Source: Salinibacterium sp. (GTDB lineage Bacteria; Actinomycetota; Actinomycetes; Actinomycetales; Microbacteriaceae). From it: a stretch of DNA of 43,620 nucleotides. A program made the position numbers and the translations under genes. This document shows positions 1 to 5,774 of the stretch, one piece after another. Every line of letters begins with the position of its first letter. Within the stretch, counting starts at the first letter, position 1. The notes beneath the pieces were generated by a model that did no database searches, had not been told where the DNA came from, and saw only the letters and a program-made list of their open reading frames with translations. The stretch spans positions 1 to 43,620 of the forward strand of contig SCSV01000188.1 in assembly GCA_004297555.1 (NCBI GenBank), written 5' to 3'.

Positions 1-231
1 CGTAGGCGGCGGCGTCGGCGGCGTCGGCGGCGTAGGCGTAGGCGGTGGTGGCGGCGTCGGCGGCGTCGGCGTCGGCGGTGGCGTCGGCGTAGGCGGTGGC
101 GGCGGCGTAGGCGGTGGCGGCGGCGTAGGCGGTGGCGTCGGCGGTGGCGGCGTAGGCGGCGTCGGCGGCGTAGGCGGCGTAGGCGGCGTAGGCGGTGGCG
201 GCGGCGTCGGCGGTGGCGTCGGCGTAGGCGG
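1..231. repeat. Imperfect codon repeat (GGC-GTC/GTA/GGT/GGC) inside the junction gene
   Basis: About 77 consecutive triplets on the plus strand are only GGC, GTC, GTA or GGT, mostly with GGC in alternate positions. Read on the minus strand they are GCC (Ala), GAC (Asp), TAC (Tyr) and ACC (Thr). The variable codons differ from each other by one or two bases, so the tract looks like a slippage-prone coding repeat. The 45 bases 17-61 are identical to 43576-43620. Confidence 0.9.
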
Positions 232-595
232 TCTTACGCGCCTTGTTGAGATCGGCCGTATCGTCGCCGGCACACCAACGCTCGATGATCGCGATGGCGT
301 CGAACACACGCTTGTCTTTGGTGTGTTTTGACGCGCGCTTGACTGCCGGCAACACCGCGCCCGCGATCACCGCGCGACGGACGGCGATGTCTGACCAATC
401 TAGGCAACGGATGCACCACATCGCGTCGGCCGCATCGTTGCTCTTGGCGATGTCGCCGAGCGACACGACGCGCTTGGGGTCGTAATCAGCGCCGGCACAC
501 CCAAGCGATGTCAGCAGCATCTTCCAGCCGCTCGCGCAGGGTGACTGGACGCGAATGTCCTTGAGAGTGAAGGTGAGGTTGGGTTGGTCTGACAT
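1..595 (-). CDS. N-terminal part of Ala-repeat protein, putative immunity-protein-like family (gene continues across the window junction)
   Basis: Starts at ATG 595 (MSDQPNLTFTLKDIRVQSPC) with GGAG about 10 nt upstream; it is missing from the ORF track because it runs off the window edge. Residues 1-120 form a folded-looking domain with a CASGWKMLLTSLG segment and AMWCIRCLDW. From memory this matches a family annotated 'putative immunity protein', whose members carry long Ala-rich (AARDAAWAA-like) C-terminal repeats. After KARKTAYADATADA the protein becomes a run of Ala alternating with Asp, Tyr, Thr or Ala up to the window edge. The matching C-terminus lies at 43492-43620 in compatible sequence. 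It is the first gene of the leftward operon, downstream of the promoter at 628-656. Real function unknown; the gene is certain, the family name is moderate. Confidence 0.8.
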   Translation of the reverse strand, partial: MSDQPNLTFTLKDIRVQSPCASGWKMLLTSLGCAGADYDPKRVVSLGDIAKSNDAADAMWCIRCLDWSDIAVRRAVIAGAVLPAVKRASKHTKDKRVFDAIAIIERWCAGDDTADLNKARKTAYADATADAAATAYAAYAAYAADAAYAATADATAYAAATAYAAATAYADATADADAADAATTAYAYAADAADAAAY

Positions 596-627
596 GGCGA
601 TGCGCTCCAGTGGTGATCCTGAGGCGC

Positions 628-656
628 ATCATGAATGCGGTAAGTCTACCGGTCAA
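628..656 (-). promoter_or_regulatory. Candidate leftward early promoter (PL-like)
   Basis: On the minus strand, TTGACC (651-656) is followed after 17 nt by CATGAT (628-633), a fair sigma70-type -35/-10 pair. The operator palindrome at 638-651 lies in the spacer, so repressor binding there would block polymerase. Predicted transcription would start near 620 and enter the gene starting at 595. Confidence 0.6.
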
Positions 657-677
657 CTAAAATCGGTAGGGCTACCG
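638..677. promoter_or_regulatory. Left operator pair (O1 638-651, O2 664-677)
   Basis: Two perfect palindromes of the form CGGTA-N4-TACCG: cggtaagtctaccg (638-651) and cggtagggctaccg (664-677), centres 26 bp apart. O1 lies in the spacer of the leftward promoter; O2 overlaps the stop codon of the repressor gene. They share their consensus with the sites at 992-1063, which argues for binding by the same repressor. Confidence 0.75.
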
Positions 678-989
678 AATTTTCTTTTGGCGCGGCGCAA
701 CATGCTCGGCCAAGCGCCGATCGACGATCGCGGCGACGGTTTCCTCAAGCGTTTCATCGCCGGGGAAGGCACCAGGCGGCCGCAAGAGCTCCCAGCTCGA
801 GGTATCGAGCGCCCGCGCCACATCGTCGAGGACGTCGATTGTCCAGCAGCCCTTGATCTGGCCCTTCGCATATCGGCGCAAATTGCGGATCGCATCCGGC
901 CGGCCGGCGAGATTTGACGCGCCGTTGTCGCTGAGGCGCTTTGCTTTCAGCAGTCGGTCAATGTTGGTCAGAAGGGATGCCACATCCAT
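672..989 (-). CDS. Small CI-like helix-turn-helix repressor
   Basis: A 105-aa protein starting MDVASLLTNIDRLLKAKRLS. I choose ATG 989 over the longer track ORF (to 1388) because the extension reads antisense to cro and has no family look. Residues 5-70 fit an XRE-type HTH fold: a first helix, a turn around SDNGASNLAGRPDAIRNL, and supporting helices. There is no C-terminal peptidase or dimerisation domain like that of LexA/lambda CI, so self-cleavage is not expected. No Shine-Dalgarno is visible, so the message may be leaderless, as for lambda cI. It is transcribed in the same direction as the leftward operon and divergently from cro. Repressor identity is inferred from position and operators. 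Confidence 0.7.
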   Translation of the reverse strand: MDVASLLTNIDRLLKAKRLSDNGASNLAGRPDAIRNLRRYAKGQIKGCWTIDVLDDVARALDTSSWELLRPPGAFPGDETLEETVAAIVDRRLAEHVAPRQKKIR

Positions 990-991
990 GC

Positions 992-1063
992 CGGTAGAAT
1001 GACCGGAGCTTTTCGGGTGTGCATCCGGTGAGTTTACCGTTGACAGGAGCGGTAAACCTACCG
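992..1063. promoter_or_regulatory. Right operator triplet (O3 992-1005, O4 1026-1039, O5 1050-1063)
   Basis: Three sites of the CGGTA-N4-TACCG family: cggtagaatgaccg (one mismatch), cggtgagtttaccg (one mismatch) and cggtaaacctaccg (perfect), centres 34 and 24 bp apart. O3 starts 3 bp upstream of the repressor ATG; O5 fills the spacer of the cro promoter. The perfect sites (O1, O2, O5) and imperfect sites (O3, O4) suggest graded affinity, as in other phage switches (inference). Confidence 0.75.
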
Positions 1064-1068
1064 ATATT
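1040..1068 (+). promoter_or_regulatory. Candidate rightward early promoter (PR/cro-like)
   Basis: TTGACA (1040-1045), a 17-nt spacer that contains operator O5, and GATATT (1063-1068). A start site about 7 nt downstream would coincide with the ATG at 1075, so the cro message is predicted to be leaderless. The architecture mirrors that of the leftward promoter. Confidence 0.65.
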
Positions 1069-1074
1069 GCCGGC

Positions 1075-1314
1075 ATGACAGGCATCGAACAACTGCTATG
1101 CGTCGCTCGTCGATATGCTGAGATCGAGGGCGTTTCGCTGACCACGGTCAGCTCACGCGCGCTCAACGACGGCAAGAAGCTGTCGGCGCTCGCGGACGGC
1201 GCCGACATCAACGTCGGCCGTCTTGAGCGGACCTTGCGTTGGTTCTCCGAGAATTGGCCGGATGGCGATTGGCCCTGCGATGTGCCGCGCCCAGCCGTCG
1301 AGGCGCGCGCTTGA
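1075..1314 (+). CDS. Cro-like small DNA-binding protein
   Basis: A 79-aa protein with a helical core (VARRYAEIEGVSLTTVSSRA ... GADINVGRLERTLRWFSENW) of a type I recall as common in Hyphomicrobiales prophages. The residues EGVSLTTVSSRALNDGKKL could form an HTH. It is the first gene under the rightward promoter, divergent from the repressor, which is the classical cro position. No Shine-Dalgarno is visible; the promoter geometry fits leaderless translation. Assignment as the Cro analogue is positional. Confidence 0.65.
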   Translation: MTGIEQLLCVARRYAEIEGVSLTTVSSRALNDGKKLSALADGADINVGRLERTLRWFSENWPDGDWPCDVPRPAVEARA

Positions 1315-1492
1315 GCGCGCTCGGCCAAATAGATGACCGTGTTCATGGATGTCTCCGTGAATGGGATGTGCGCTGGAACACCGATCATCCCACAATCGAC
1401 ACGGATACGTCACAACTTTTTCGTGAATTCTATGCTGCGGCGCACTCAAGGTTGAGTGACGCTCGGGTTGAGTATGTGAGTAGGGGTTTGTC

Positions 1493-1852
1493 ATGCGTTC
1501 AGTATCTCCGCACCATCAATCGGCATCCACCGAAAGCGCCCGACCACATGGTCGAGACGACGACCAGATGGTCGGCTCGGTGCTCTCGGAGGTCGCTACG
1601 ACGCTCTGGCCGAGCAATACCGCGGCCCACATCGCGGCGCTCTGCAAATGCTCTGTACGGGCTGCTGAGCGCTATCTGGGCGGACAGCGCGAATGGTCGG
1701 GGGATGCCATCGCGGTCATCGTCGCCGAGATCCTGCGGCGCCACTCCATGCGCAACGTGCGGGTGGTGAGCCGATGCGCTGGACCGAGAAGCAGCTCGCC
1801 GAGCACCTCGAACGCACTGGAGCCGCCGGCGCGAAAAATCGCGTCGATGTGA
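1493..1852 (+). CDS. Putative HTH protein, early rightward operon
   Basis: 119 aa from ATG 1493 (GGGG about 6 nt upstream); an internal ATG at 1568 (MVGSVLSEV) is an alternative start. The core WPSNTAAHIAALCKCSVRAA followed by ERYLGGQREWSGDAIAVIVA looks like an HTH domain that I associate with small phage regulators near rusA. The last ~25 residues are low complexity and overlap the start of rusA by 79 nt in another frame, so the C-terminal tail may be a recent read-through extension. The 178 nt between cro and this gene hold no convincing ORF. Confidence 0.6.
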   Translation: MRSVSPHHQSASTESARPHGRDDDQMVGSVLSEVATTLWPSNTAAHIAALCKCSVRAAERYLGGQREWSGDAIAVIVAEILRRHSMRNVRVVSRCAGPRSSSPSTSNALEPPARKIASM

Positions 1853-2229
1853 GCAATCCGCCATTCCGCCCAGTCGACATGCTGCTCGACCTGCCGGCGC
1901 CGATCTCGGTCAACCGCATGCGCCGCGTCGACTGGAAGGCCCGCAAGAACGCCCTCTCGTGGCGAGAGATGGCCGACAAATTCCTTGAGGCGGCCATGAC
2001 GCGGGGCGAGGTCCAACGCGCCAGGCTGGCCCGCTACGAGCTGCAGATCACCCTTTCCGAGCAGCATTGCCGCATCGACGCCGACAACGGCCTCAAGCTG
2101 CTGATCGACTATCTCCGCTACGCCGAGATCGTCCTCGACGACAGCAAGAAGAATTTGCGCCGCATCGTCGTCGAATGGGGCCACGCGCCGGCCGGATGCC
2201 GCGTTCTGATCAAGCCAATGGAGGGATAG
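1774..2229 (+). CDS. rusA: RusA-family Holliday junction resolvase
   Basis: 151 aa starting MRWTEKQLAEH. The central motif RIDADNGLKLLIDYLRYAEI followed by VLDDSKKN carries the acidic residues that bind metal in RusA endodeoxyribonucleases (Asp-x-Asp-Asn, then Asp-Asp). Its role would be to resolve branched DNA before packaging or during recombination, acting with the RecT/exonuclease pair of the leftward operon. The start chosen has GGTGG upstream and gives a normal family length; the track's longer start at 1693 encodes an unlikely Arg/His-rich extension. The stop codon abuts the ATG of the next gene. Confidence 0.85.
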   Translation: MRWTEKQLAEHLERTGAAGAKNRVDVSNPPFRPVDMLLDLPAPISVNRMRRVDWKARKNALSWREMADKFLEAAMTRGEVQRARLARYELQITLSEQHCRIDADNGLKLLIDYLRYAEIVLDDSKKNLRRIVVEWGHAPAGCRVLIKPMEG

Positions 2230-2487
2230 ATGTCGGTCAACAACGCGCAGTTGAAATCCATCGTCGAACGCATCGAGCGCCTGGAGGAGGAGAAGAAGGC
2301 GATCGGTCAGGACATCAAGGACATCTACGCCGAGGCCAAGGGCAACGGATTCGACGTCGCTGCGCTCCGCGAGATCGTCCGGCTGCGCAAGCAGGACCCG
2401 AACGAGCGGCAAGAGCAGGAGACCATCCTTGAGACCTACATGCAGGCGCTCGGGATGTTGCCGCTGTTCGCCGCGGCCGCGGAGTGA
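2230..2487 (+). CDS. GapR-like DUF2312 DNA-binding protein
   Basis: 85 aa with the signature [13 protein letters not shown]-type helix (here [20 protein letters not shown]), then [20 protein letters not shown] and [14 protein letters not shown]. This is the DUF2312/GapR family of alphaproteobacteria; Caulobacter GapR clamps overtwisted DNA ahead of replication and transcription. A phage copy next to rusA and the replication genes suggests a role in phage DNA topology or in competing with host GapR (inference). It starts directly at the base after the rusA stop. Confidence 0.85.
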   Translation: MSVNNAQLKSIVERIERLEEEKKAIGQDIKDIYAEAKGNGFDVAALREIVRLRKQDPNERQEQETILETYMQALGMLPLFAAAAE

Positions 2488-2492
2488 CCGCC

Positions 2493-2762
2493 ATGGCCAG
2501 CTACAAGGCCGAGGTCTGCGCGTGCCTCAGCGAGGTCCGCTGGACGCCATACCGCGAGATCGCCATCCACTTCCACAGCCACAGCGCGCTCGCCGCCATG
2601 CTTGGCCAGATGGTCAAGCAGCGCGAGATCTGGTGCAGCTATTTCGTCAGCCTCGACGGCAACGGCCTGCACATGGTCGCCCACTACTGCCTGGCGCACG
2701 AGGTCGGCGACCCTCCGATCGGGCGGCGCGTGCGGCCGGTCATGATGGGGATGCACGCATGA
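2493..2762 (+). CDS. Hypothetical protein
   Basis: 89 aa from ATG 2493 (MASYKAEVCACLSEVRW); a GTG at 2484 that overlaps the previous stop (GTGA) is an alternative. The pattern of short helices followed by a beta-like LDGNGLHMVAHYC resembles a small winged-helix fold, but I recognise no family. It lies in the tightly coupled early operon and ends in an ATGA overlap with the next gene. Confidence 0.65.
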   Translation: MASYKAEVCACLSEVRWTPYREIAIHFHSHSALAAMLGQMVKQREIWCSYFVSLDGNGLHMVAHYCLAHEVGDPPIGRRVRPVMMGMHA

Positions 2763-2944
2763 GCGACTGTAAGGGCACCCTCAAGATCGTCCGCGAAAAG
2801 CAGAATCGCGCGCTCGAACTTTACGAGAGCGGTCTGAAGCGCGCCGCCATCGCTGAGCGGCTTGGTGTCCCTGCTGTCAATGTTTCCGGCATGATCCAGC
2901 GGGCTCGGCAGCGGCGGGAGAAGCAGCAGGAGGCGGTGAATTGA
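2759..2944 (+). CDS. Small HTH protein
   Basis: 61 aa; starts in an ATGA overlap. The segment ALELYESGLKRAAIAERLGV followed by PAVNVSGMIQRARQR is a typical sigma-factor-like or transposase-like helix-turn-helix, and basic residues flank it. Probably a DNA-binding accessory regulator. The ORF track hides it inside a longer out-of-family ORF (2429-2944); the correct start is set by the overlap and by the HTH. Confidence 0.7.
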   Translation: MSDCKGTLKIVREKQNRALELYESGLKRAAIAERLGVPAVNVSGMIQRARQRREKQQEAVN

Positions 2945-3252
2945 GCGACGGAGCGATCAGGGGGCGCTATCCAACGCGGGCTTACGGCTACGACGGGAAA
3001 ATTCATCTCGATAGGCCGTCCCCACACGAATGGCGTGCATTTAGGATGGCTGAAGCTCGCAAGCTTGGCACGCACACCCAAGCGGAGTGGACGGAGCTTC
3101 GCGATCGGATCGGGATGTGTGTCGAGTGCGGCCGCGACGACGTGCATCTCGACAAAGACCATATCATTTCAGTGGCAGCCGGCGGATGTGATTGCATTCA
3201 CAATCTGCAGCCGTTGTGTGGTCCCTGCAATTCCCGAAAGGGCGCCACATGA
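2941..3252 (+). CDS. HNH endonuclease
   Basis: 103 aa with a TTG start that overlaps the previous stop (TTGA). C-terminal HNH/zinc motif: CVECGRDDVHLDKDHIISVA followed by GGCDCIHNLQPLCGPCNSRK, i.e. two CxxC pairs, the DH and the final N and H-type residues of the beta-beta-alpha metal fold. Could be a free-standing homing-type nuclease or a DNA-processing enzyme of the phage. It directly precedes the replication gene with an ATGA overlap. Confidence 0.8.
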   Translation: MSDGAIRGRYPTRAYGYDGKIHLDRPSPHEWRAFRMAEARKLGTHTQAEWTELRDRIGMCVECGRDDVHLDKDHIISVAAGGCDCIHNLQPLCGPCNSRKGAT

Positions 3253-4010
3253 GCCGCTGGTTTCGCCTCGACGACGACGTGATTAATGATCCAAAGATCC
3301 TGCTTTTGCCGGAAGCGATGCGCTGGATTTGGATCGCGTTTCTTTGCGTCGCGTCAAAGAACGAAGGCCGGCTGCCGCAGATCGAAATCATCGCATTGAG
3401 CTTGCGCGTCAAACAATCCAAGGCATCTGAGTATCTGGCAGCGCTCGTGAAAGCCGGTCTGATCGACCAAGATGAAACTGGATTTGCTCCGCACAACTGG
3501 GCGCGTAGACAGTTCAAATCCGACGTTTCAACAGAGCGAGTGAAACGTTTCAGGAAACAGGAACGAAACGTTTCTGAAACTCCCCCACATACACAGACAG
3601 AAACACAGACAGATAAGACCGAAGCTAACGCTTCGGGCGCTGACGCGCCGAACGATCCTCGAACTCGGCTGTTTCGCGATGGGCTGACGAAGCTGGCAGC
3701 TATGACTGGCAAGGGGGCCGACAGCTGCCGAGCGTTTGTCGGCAAGTGCCTGAAGGAGGCCGGCGACGATGCCATCGTCGTCCTTGCGGCGATCGAAGAT
3801 GCCGAGCGCAACCGCGTTGTCGATCCCTCCGCCTACATCGCCCGAACCCTGAAAGGTCGCTCCAATGGCCAATCATCCGGATCCAAAATCATTCAAGCAG
3901 CTGACGATCTCCGTCGAAAAATTGCCAGCTTCGATGGCCCAGCAAGAGCGCCTGACGAGCTACGCAGCGGACCGGGCGAGGTTGCTCCTCGGCTGCTACC
4001 GCACCGGTGA
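3249..4010 (+). CDS. Replication initiation-like winged-helix protein
   Basis: 253 aa from ATG 3249 (ATGA overlap; the track start at 3192 is too early). Residues 1-95 (MSRWFRLDDDVINDPKILLL ... LSLRVKQSKASEYLAALVK) form a winged-helix/DnaD-N-type domain seen in phage replication proteins. A flexible Thr/Glu/Gln-rich linker (residues ~105-135) follows, then a helical C-terminal domain. Origin-like repeats lie in the DNA that encodes the RFRKQERNVSE/linker region, as the lambda origin lies in gene O. No helicase or polymerase gene is present, so host replication machinery would be recruited. The last 146 nt overlap the next gene. Initiator role is inferred. Confidence 0.7.
   Translation: MSRWFRLDDDVINDPKILLLPEAMRWIWIAFLCVASKNEGRLPQIEIIALSLRVKQSKASEYLAALVKAGLIDQDETGFAPHNWARRQFKSDVSTERVKRFRKQERNVSETPPHTQTETQTDKTEANASGADAPNDPRTRLFRDGLTKLAAMTGKGADSCRAFVGKCLKEAGDDAIVVLAAIEDAERNRVVDPSAYIARTLKGRSNGQSSGSKIIQAADDLRRKIASFDGPARAPDELRSGPGEVAPRLLPHR
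3523..3612. other. Origin-like iterons inside the replication gene
   Basis: ACGTTTC occurs at 3523, 3545 and 3568, spaced 22 and 23 bp (about two helical turns). The last two copies are embedded in perfect GAAACGTTTC palindromes (3542-3551, 3565-3574). A direct repeat ACACAGACAG follows at 3591-3600 and 3603-3612 in a locally A/T- and A/C-rich stretch. Location in the linker of a probable initiator gene is the lambda/P22 arrangement. No functional evidence. Confidence 0.5.
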
Positions 4011-4428
4011 CGCCAACGATCCGGATACCTACGTCGCTGCGATCAGCGCAATTCTGTCTCGGTATCCGGAGGAGATCATCACCGAGGTGACGCACCCGGC
4101 GACGGGCCTGCCATCGCGTTCCAACTGGCTGCCGACGGTGAAGGAGGTTGCCGACGCGTGCGAAGCTGCGATCTCCTGGCGGCGCGAGCGCGAGGCCCGT
4201 GAGGAGCGCATCCGCAAGCAGCTGCAGGAGCGCGAGGAGTTCGAGCGCGCGCGAGATGCGCGGCCGACGCTCGAGCAGCTGAAGGCCAAGTATGGGCCGG
4301 ATTGGGGCATCACCGAGCACCTGATGGCAAAGGCACCACCTGTGCCGGCGCCGACGCTCGATCAGCTGCGGCATCACTACCAGCACTACGACTTGGCCAT
4401 GAAGCCCAAGCAGGAGGACGCCGCATGA
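3865..4428 (+). CDS. Hypothetical protein, possible helicase-loader analogue by position
   Basis: 187 aa starting MANHPDPKSF; an internal ATG at 3934 would shorten the overlap with the upstream gene. The N-terminal half has a helical region (YAADRARLLLGCYRTGDAND) and the conserved-looking PDTYVAAISAILSRYPEEII followed by VTHPATGLPSRSNWLPTVKE. I recall this pattern from Hyphomicrobiales phages without a known function. The C-terminal half is charged coiled coil. Its place right after the initiator is that of lambda P, but no AAA+ motif is present, so a loader role is only positional. Ends with PKQEDAA in a 26-bp repeat. Confidence 0.7.
   Translation: MANHPDPKSFKQLTISVEKLPASMAQQERLTSYAADRARLLLGCYRTGDANDPDTYVAAISAILSRYPEEIITEVTHPATGLPSRSNWLPTVKEVADACEAAISWRREREAREERIRKQLQEREEFERARDARPTLEQLKAKYGPDWGITEHLMAKAPPVPAPTLDQLRHHYQHYDLAMKPKQEDAA
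4403..4428. repeat. 26-bp direct repeat, copy 1 (PKQEDAA-ATGA coupling cassette)
   Basis: Identical to 4978-5003. It encodes the C-terminal PKQEDAA of one gene, carries AGGAGG and ends in the ATGA start/stop overlap with the next gene. The two copies flank two complete genes (4425-5003). Confidence 0.9.
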
Positions 4429-4757
4429 GAACACGCGATAAACTGGCGATTGAATTGCGCAAGATCGCGGTGCAGGCATCTGCCGCCAATGCTGCCAAAT
4501 ATGAGGCATTCGCGGCTCGCGCAGAGACTGGCGAATTTGACGACTATGCTGACACCTATGTCTGCCCGATCACGCAGCTCTATTCTGAGCTGATGGCCAC
4601 TGGCTTCACCAAGTTTGCGGCCCGCGTAGCCAATGGCGAATTCGACGCGACCAAAGAAGAAAGTGACGAATGGGCACGCAGCCCGTCTGGCCAAGAAGCC
4701 GCCAAGAACCTGTCGCCCGAAATGCGCAAGGTGCTTGGTCTTGATCTCATGAACTAG
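4425..4757 (+). CDS. Hypothetical protein
   Basis: 110 aa from ATG 4425 in an ATGA overlap; the AGGAGG of the upstream repeat serves as its ribosome binding site. Mostly helical with alternating charged residues (IELRKIAVQASAANAAKYEA, PSGQEAAKNLSPEMRKVLGL). No recognised domain. The track ORF begins at 4302 in a shadow frame; the coupled start is preferred. Confidence 0.7.
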   Translation: MRTRDKLAIELRKIAVQASAANAAKYEAFAARAETGEFDDYADTYVCPITQLYSELMATGFTKFAARVANGEFDATKEESDEWARSPSGQEAAKNLSPEMRKVLGLDLMN

Positions 4758-4766
4758 GAGAAGACA

Positions 4767-5003
4767 ATGAAGGAAGAAATGGACGTTCGAGAAGCGCTTG
4801 AGATGATGAACCGCTGCAAGCATGAAATCCAGAACTTGCGCGCCACGATCGCCGCTCTTGAGCCCAAGGCAGACGCCTACGACAAGCTCGCAATCGTGCT
4901 TGGACTTTTGCCAAGACCGAGCGTCGGCATGGGGGAAGACCTCGTGTGGATCCTGGACAAGCGGATGCGCGAACTTCAGCCCAAGCAGGAGGACGCCGCA
5001 TGA
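4767..5003 (+). CDS. Hypothetical coiled-coil protein
   Basis: 78 aa with GGAGAAG upstream of ATG 4767. Residues 5-45 (ALEMMNRCKHEIQNLRATIA) are strongly heptad-like. The C-terminus RELQPKQEDAA and its DNA duplicate the end of the gene at 3865-4428. Function unknown; a small oligomerising accessory protein is plausible. Confidence 0.7.
   Translation: MKEEMDVREALEMMNRCKHEIQNLRATIAALEPKADAYDKLAIVLGLLPRPSVGMGEDLVWILDKRMRELQPKQEDAA
4978..5003. repeat. 26-bp direct repeat, copy 2
   Basis: Second copy of the 26-bp sequence at 4403-4428, again at a gene end with AGGAGG and ATGA. Recombination between the copies would delete 575 bp containing two genes and leave the reading arrangement intact. Confidence 0.9.
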
Positions 5004-5374
5004 CGCGGATCGAGGCCGTCGAGAAGGAAAACGAGATGCTTCGAGTTCGGATCGAGGAACTCGAGGACGCCCTTGGCATGCGAGCACCTGCTCCGCTTTG
5101 CTTCGATCTCAGCGCGTATGAGGCCAGGGTGTTCGGCATGCTCATGAGGCGCGAAATGGTGGCAAAGGAAACGGTGATGCTGGGCTTGTACGGCGGCCGG
5201 CCTGATGAAGGCCCGGAGATCGAGATTGTTGCTGTTTTCATCTGCCACCTGCGGAAAAAGATCGAGAAGTTCGGCGTCAGAATCGACACCGTGCGGGGGC
5301 AGGGATATCGGCTTTCGCCCGACATGAAGGCGGCTGTGCGCACCATCATGCAAGGCGAAGGGATGGCCGCATGA
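5000..5374 (+). CDS. Coiled coil plus OmpR/PhoB-type winged-helix regulator
   Basis: 124 aa starting MTRIEAVEKENEMLRVRIEE. The N-terminal ~35 residues are a coiled coil. Residues ~40-110 match the effector domain of OmpR-family response regulators: LSAYEARVFGMLMRRE, then IEIVAVFICHLRKKIEKFGV and the wing RIDTVRGQGYRL. No receiver domain is present, so DNA binding would not be controlled by phosphorylation; the coiled coil may dimerise it. Possible roles are phage timing or interference with host CtrA/PhoB-type control (inference). Start fixed by the ATGA overlap and AGGAGG. Confidence 0.75.
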   Translation: MTRIEAVEKENEMLRVRIEELEDALGMRAPAPLCFDLSAYEARVFGMLMRREMVAKETVMLGLYGGRPDEGPEIEIVAVFICHLRKKIEKFGVRIDTVRGQGYRLSPDMKAAVRTIMQGEGMAA

Positions 5375-5502
5375 CCGCGCTCGTACTCACGCTCGCCGAC
5401 GTCAACGACGCGCTCGGCTGGCTGCAGCAGCACTGGTGGGCGCCGGTGCTCGGGCTCGCCGTCGTGGTCGGCATCTGGTTCGCGGGGAGGGATTCGAGAT
5501 GA
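5371..5502 (+). CDS. Small membrane protein
   Basis: 43 aa, too short for the track. MTALVLTLADVNDALGWLQQ is followed by a transmembrane segment (WAPVLGLAVVVGIWFAG) and a short basic tail RDSR. ATGA overlaps on both sides fit the operon chain. Function unknown. Confidence 0.65.
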   Translation: MTALVLTLADVNDALGWLQQHWWAPVLGLAVVVGIWFAGRDSR

Positions 5503-5774
5503 GCATGTTTTACGTTGGGCAGAAGGTCGTGTGTGTGGATGCCGAAGGGGCGCCGATGTTGCGCTTGCGCGAAATCTACACTGTCAGCGGGGTCGACAAT
5601 TACCCCGACTATTGGAGAGGCAAATGGATCGAATTCGGGATTTGGCTTGTCGAAGCGCAGCCAGTTTCAGAGTTCAGGTCATTTGCATACAAGCGCTTCC
5701 GCCCACTCGTCGAGCGCAAGACCGACATCTCGATGTTCACCGCAATACTCGACAAGGCGAAGGTGCCGGCATGA
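5499..5774 (+). CDS. Hypothetical protein, FYVGQKVVC family
   Basis: 91 aa from ATG 5499 (MSMFYVGQKVVCVDAEG). Beta-rich, SH3-like pattern: a first strand FYVGQKVVCVD, REIYTVSGV, and the C-terminal RFRPLVERKTDISMFTAIL. I recall this conserved family from many alphaproteobacterial phages without an assigned function. The start is set by the ATGA overlap. Confidence 0.75.
   Translation: MSMFYVGQKVVCVDAEGAPMLRLREIYTVSGVDNYPDYWRGKWIEFGIWLVEAQPVSEFRSFAYKRFRPLVERKTDISMFTAILDKAKVPA

Noticed and set aside
1-61. Terminal direct repeat of a linear T7-like genome
   Set aside because: The 45-bp match begins at base 17 of the left end, lies in low-complexity repeat sequence, and both ends belong to one gene; a genuine terminal repeat would start at base 1.
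1-231. Possible CRISPR array or structural DNA repeat
   Set aside because: There are no unique spacers; every unit is one of four triplets in a single reading frame, so it is a coding repeat.
672-1388. 238-aa repressor ORF with a long N-terminal extension
   Set aside because: The extra residues are antisense to cro and run through operators O3-O5; ATG 989 gives a compact HTH protein in the expected position.
1239-1769. 176-aa plus-strand ORF after cro
   Set aside because: Arg/Ser-rich shadow composition, overlaps cro and the more plausible ORF 1493-1852, and has no ribosome binding site.
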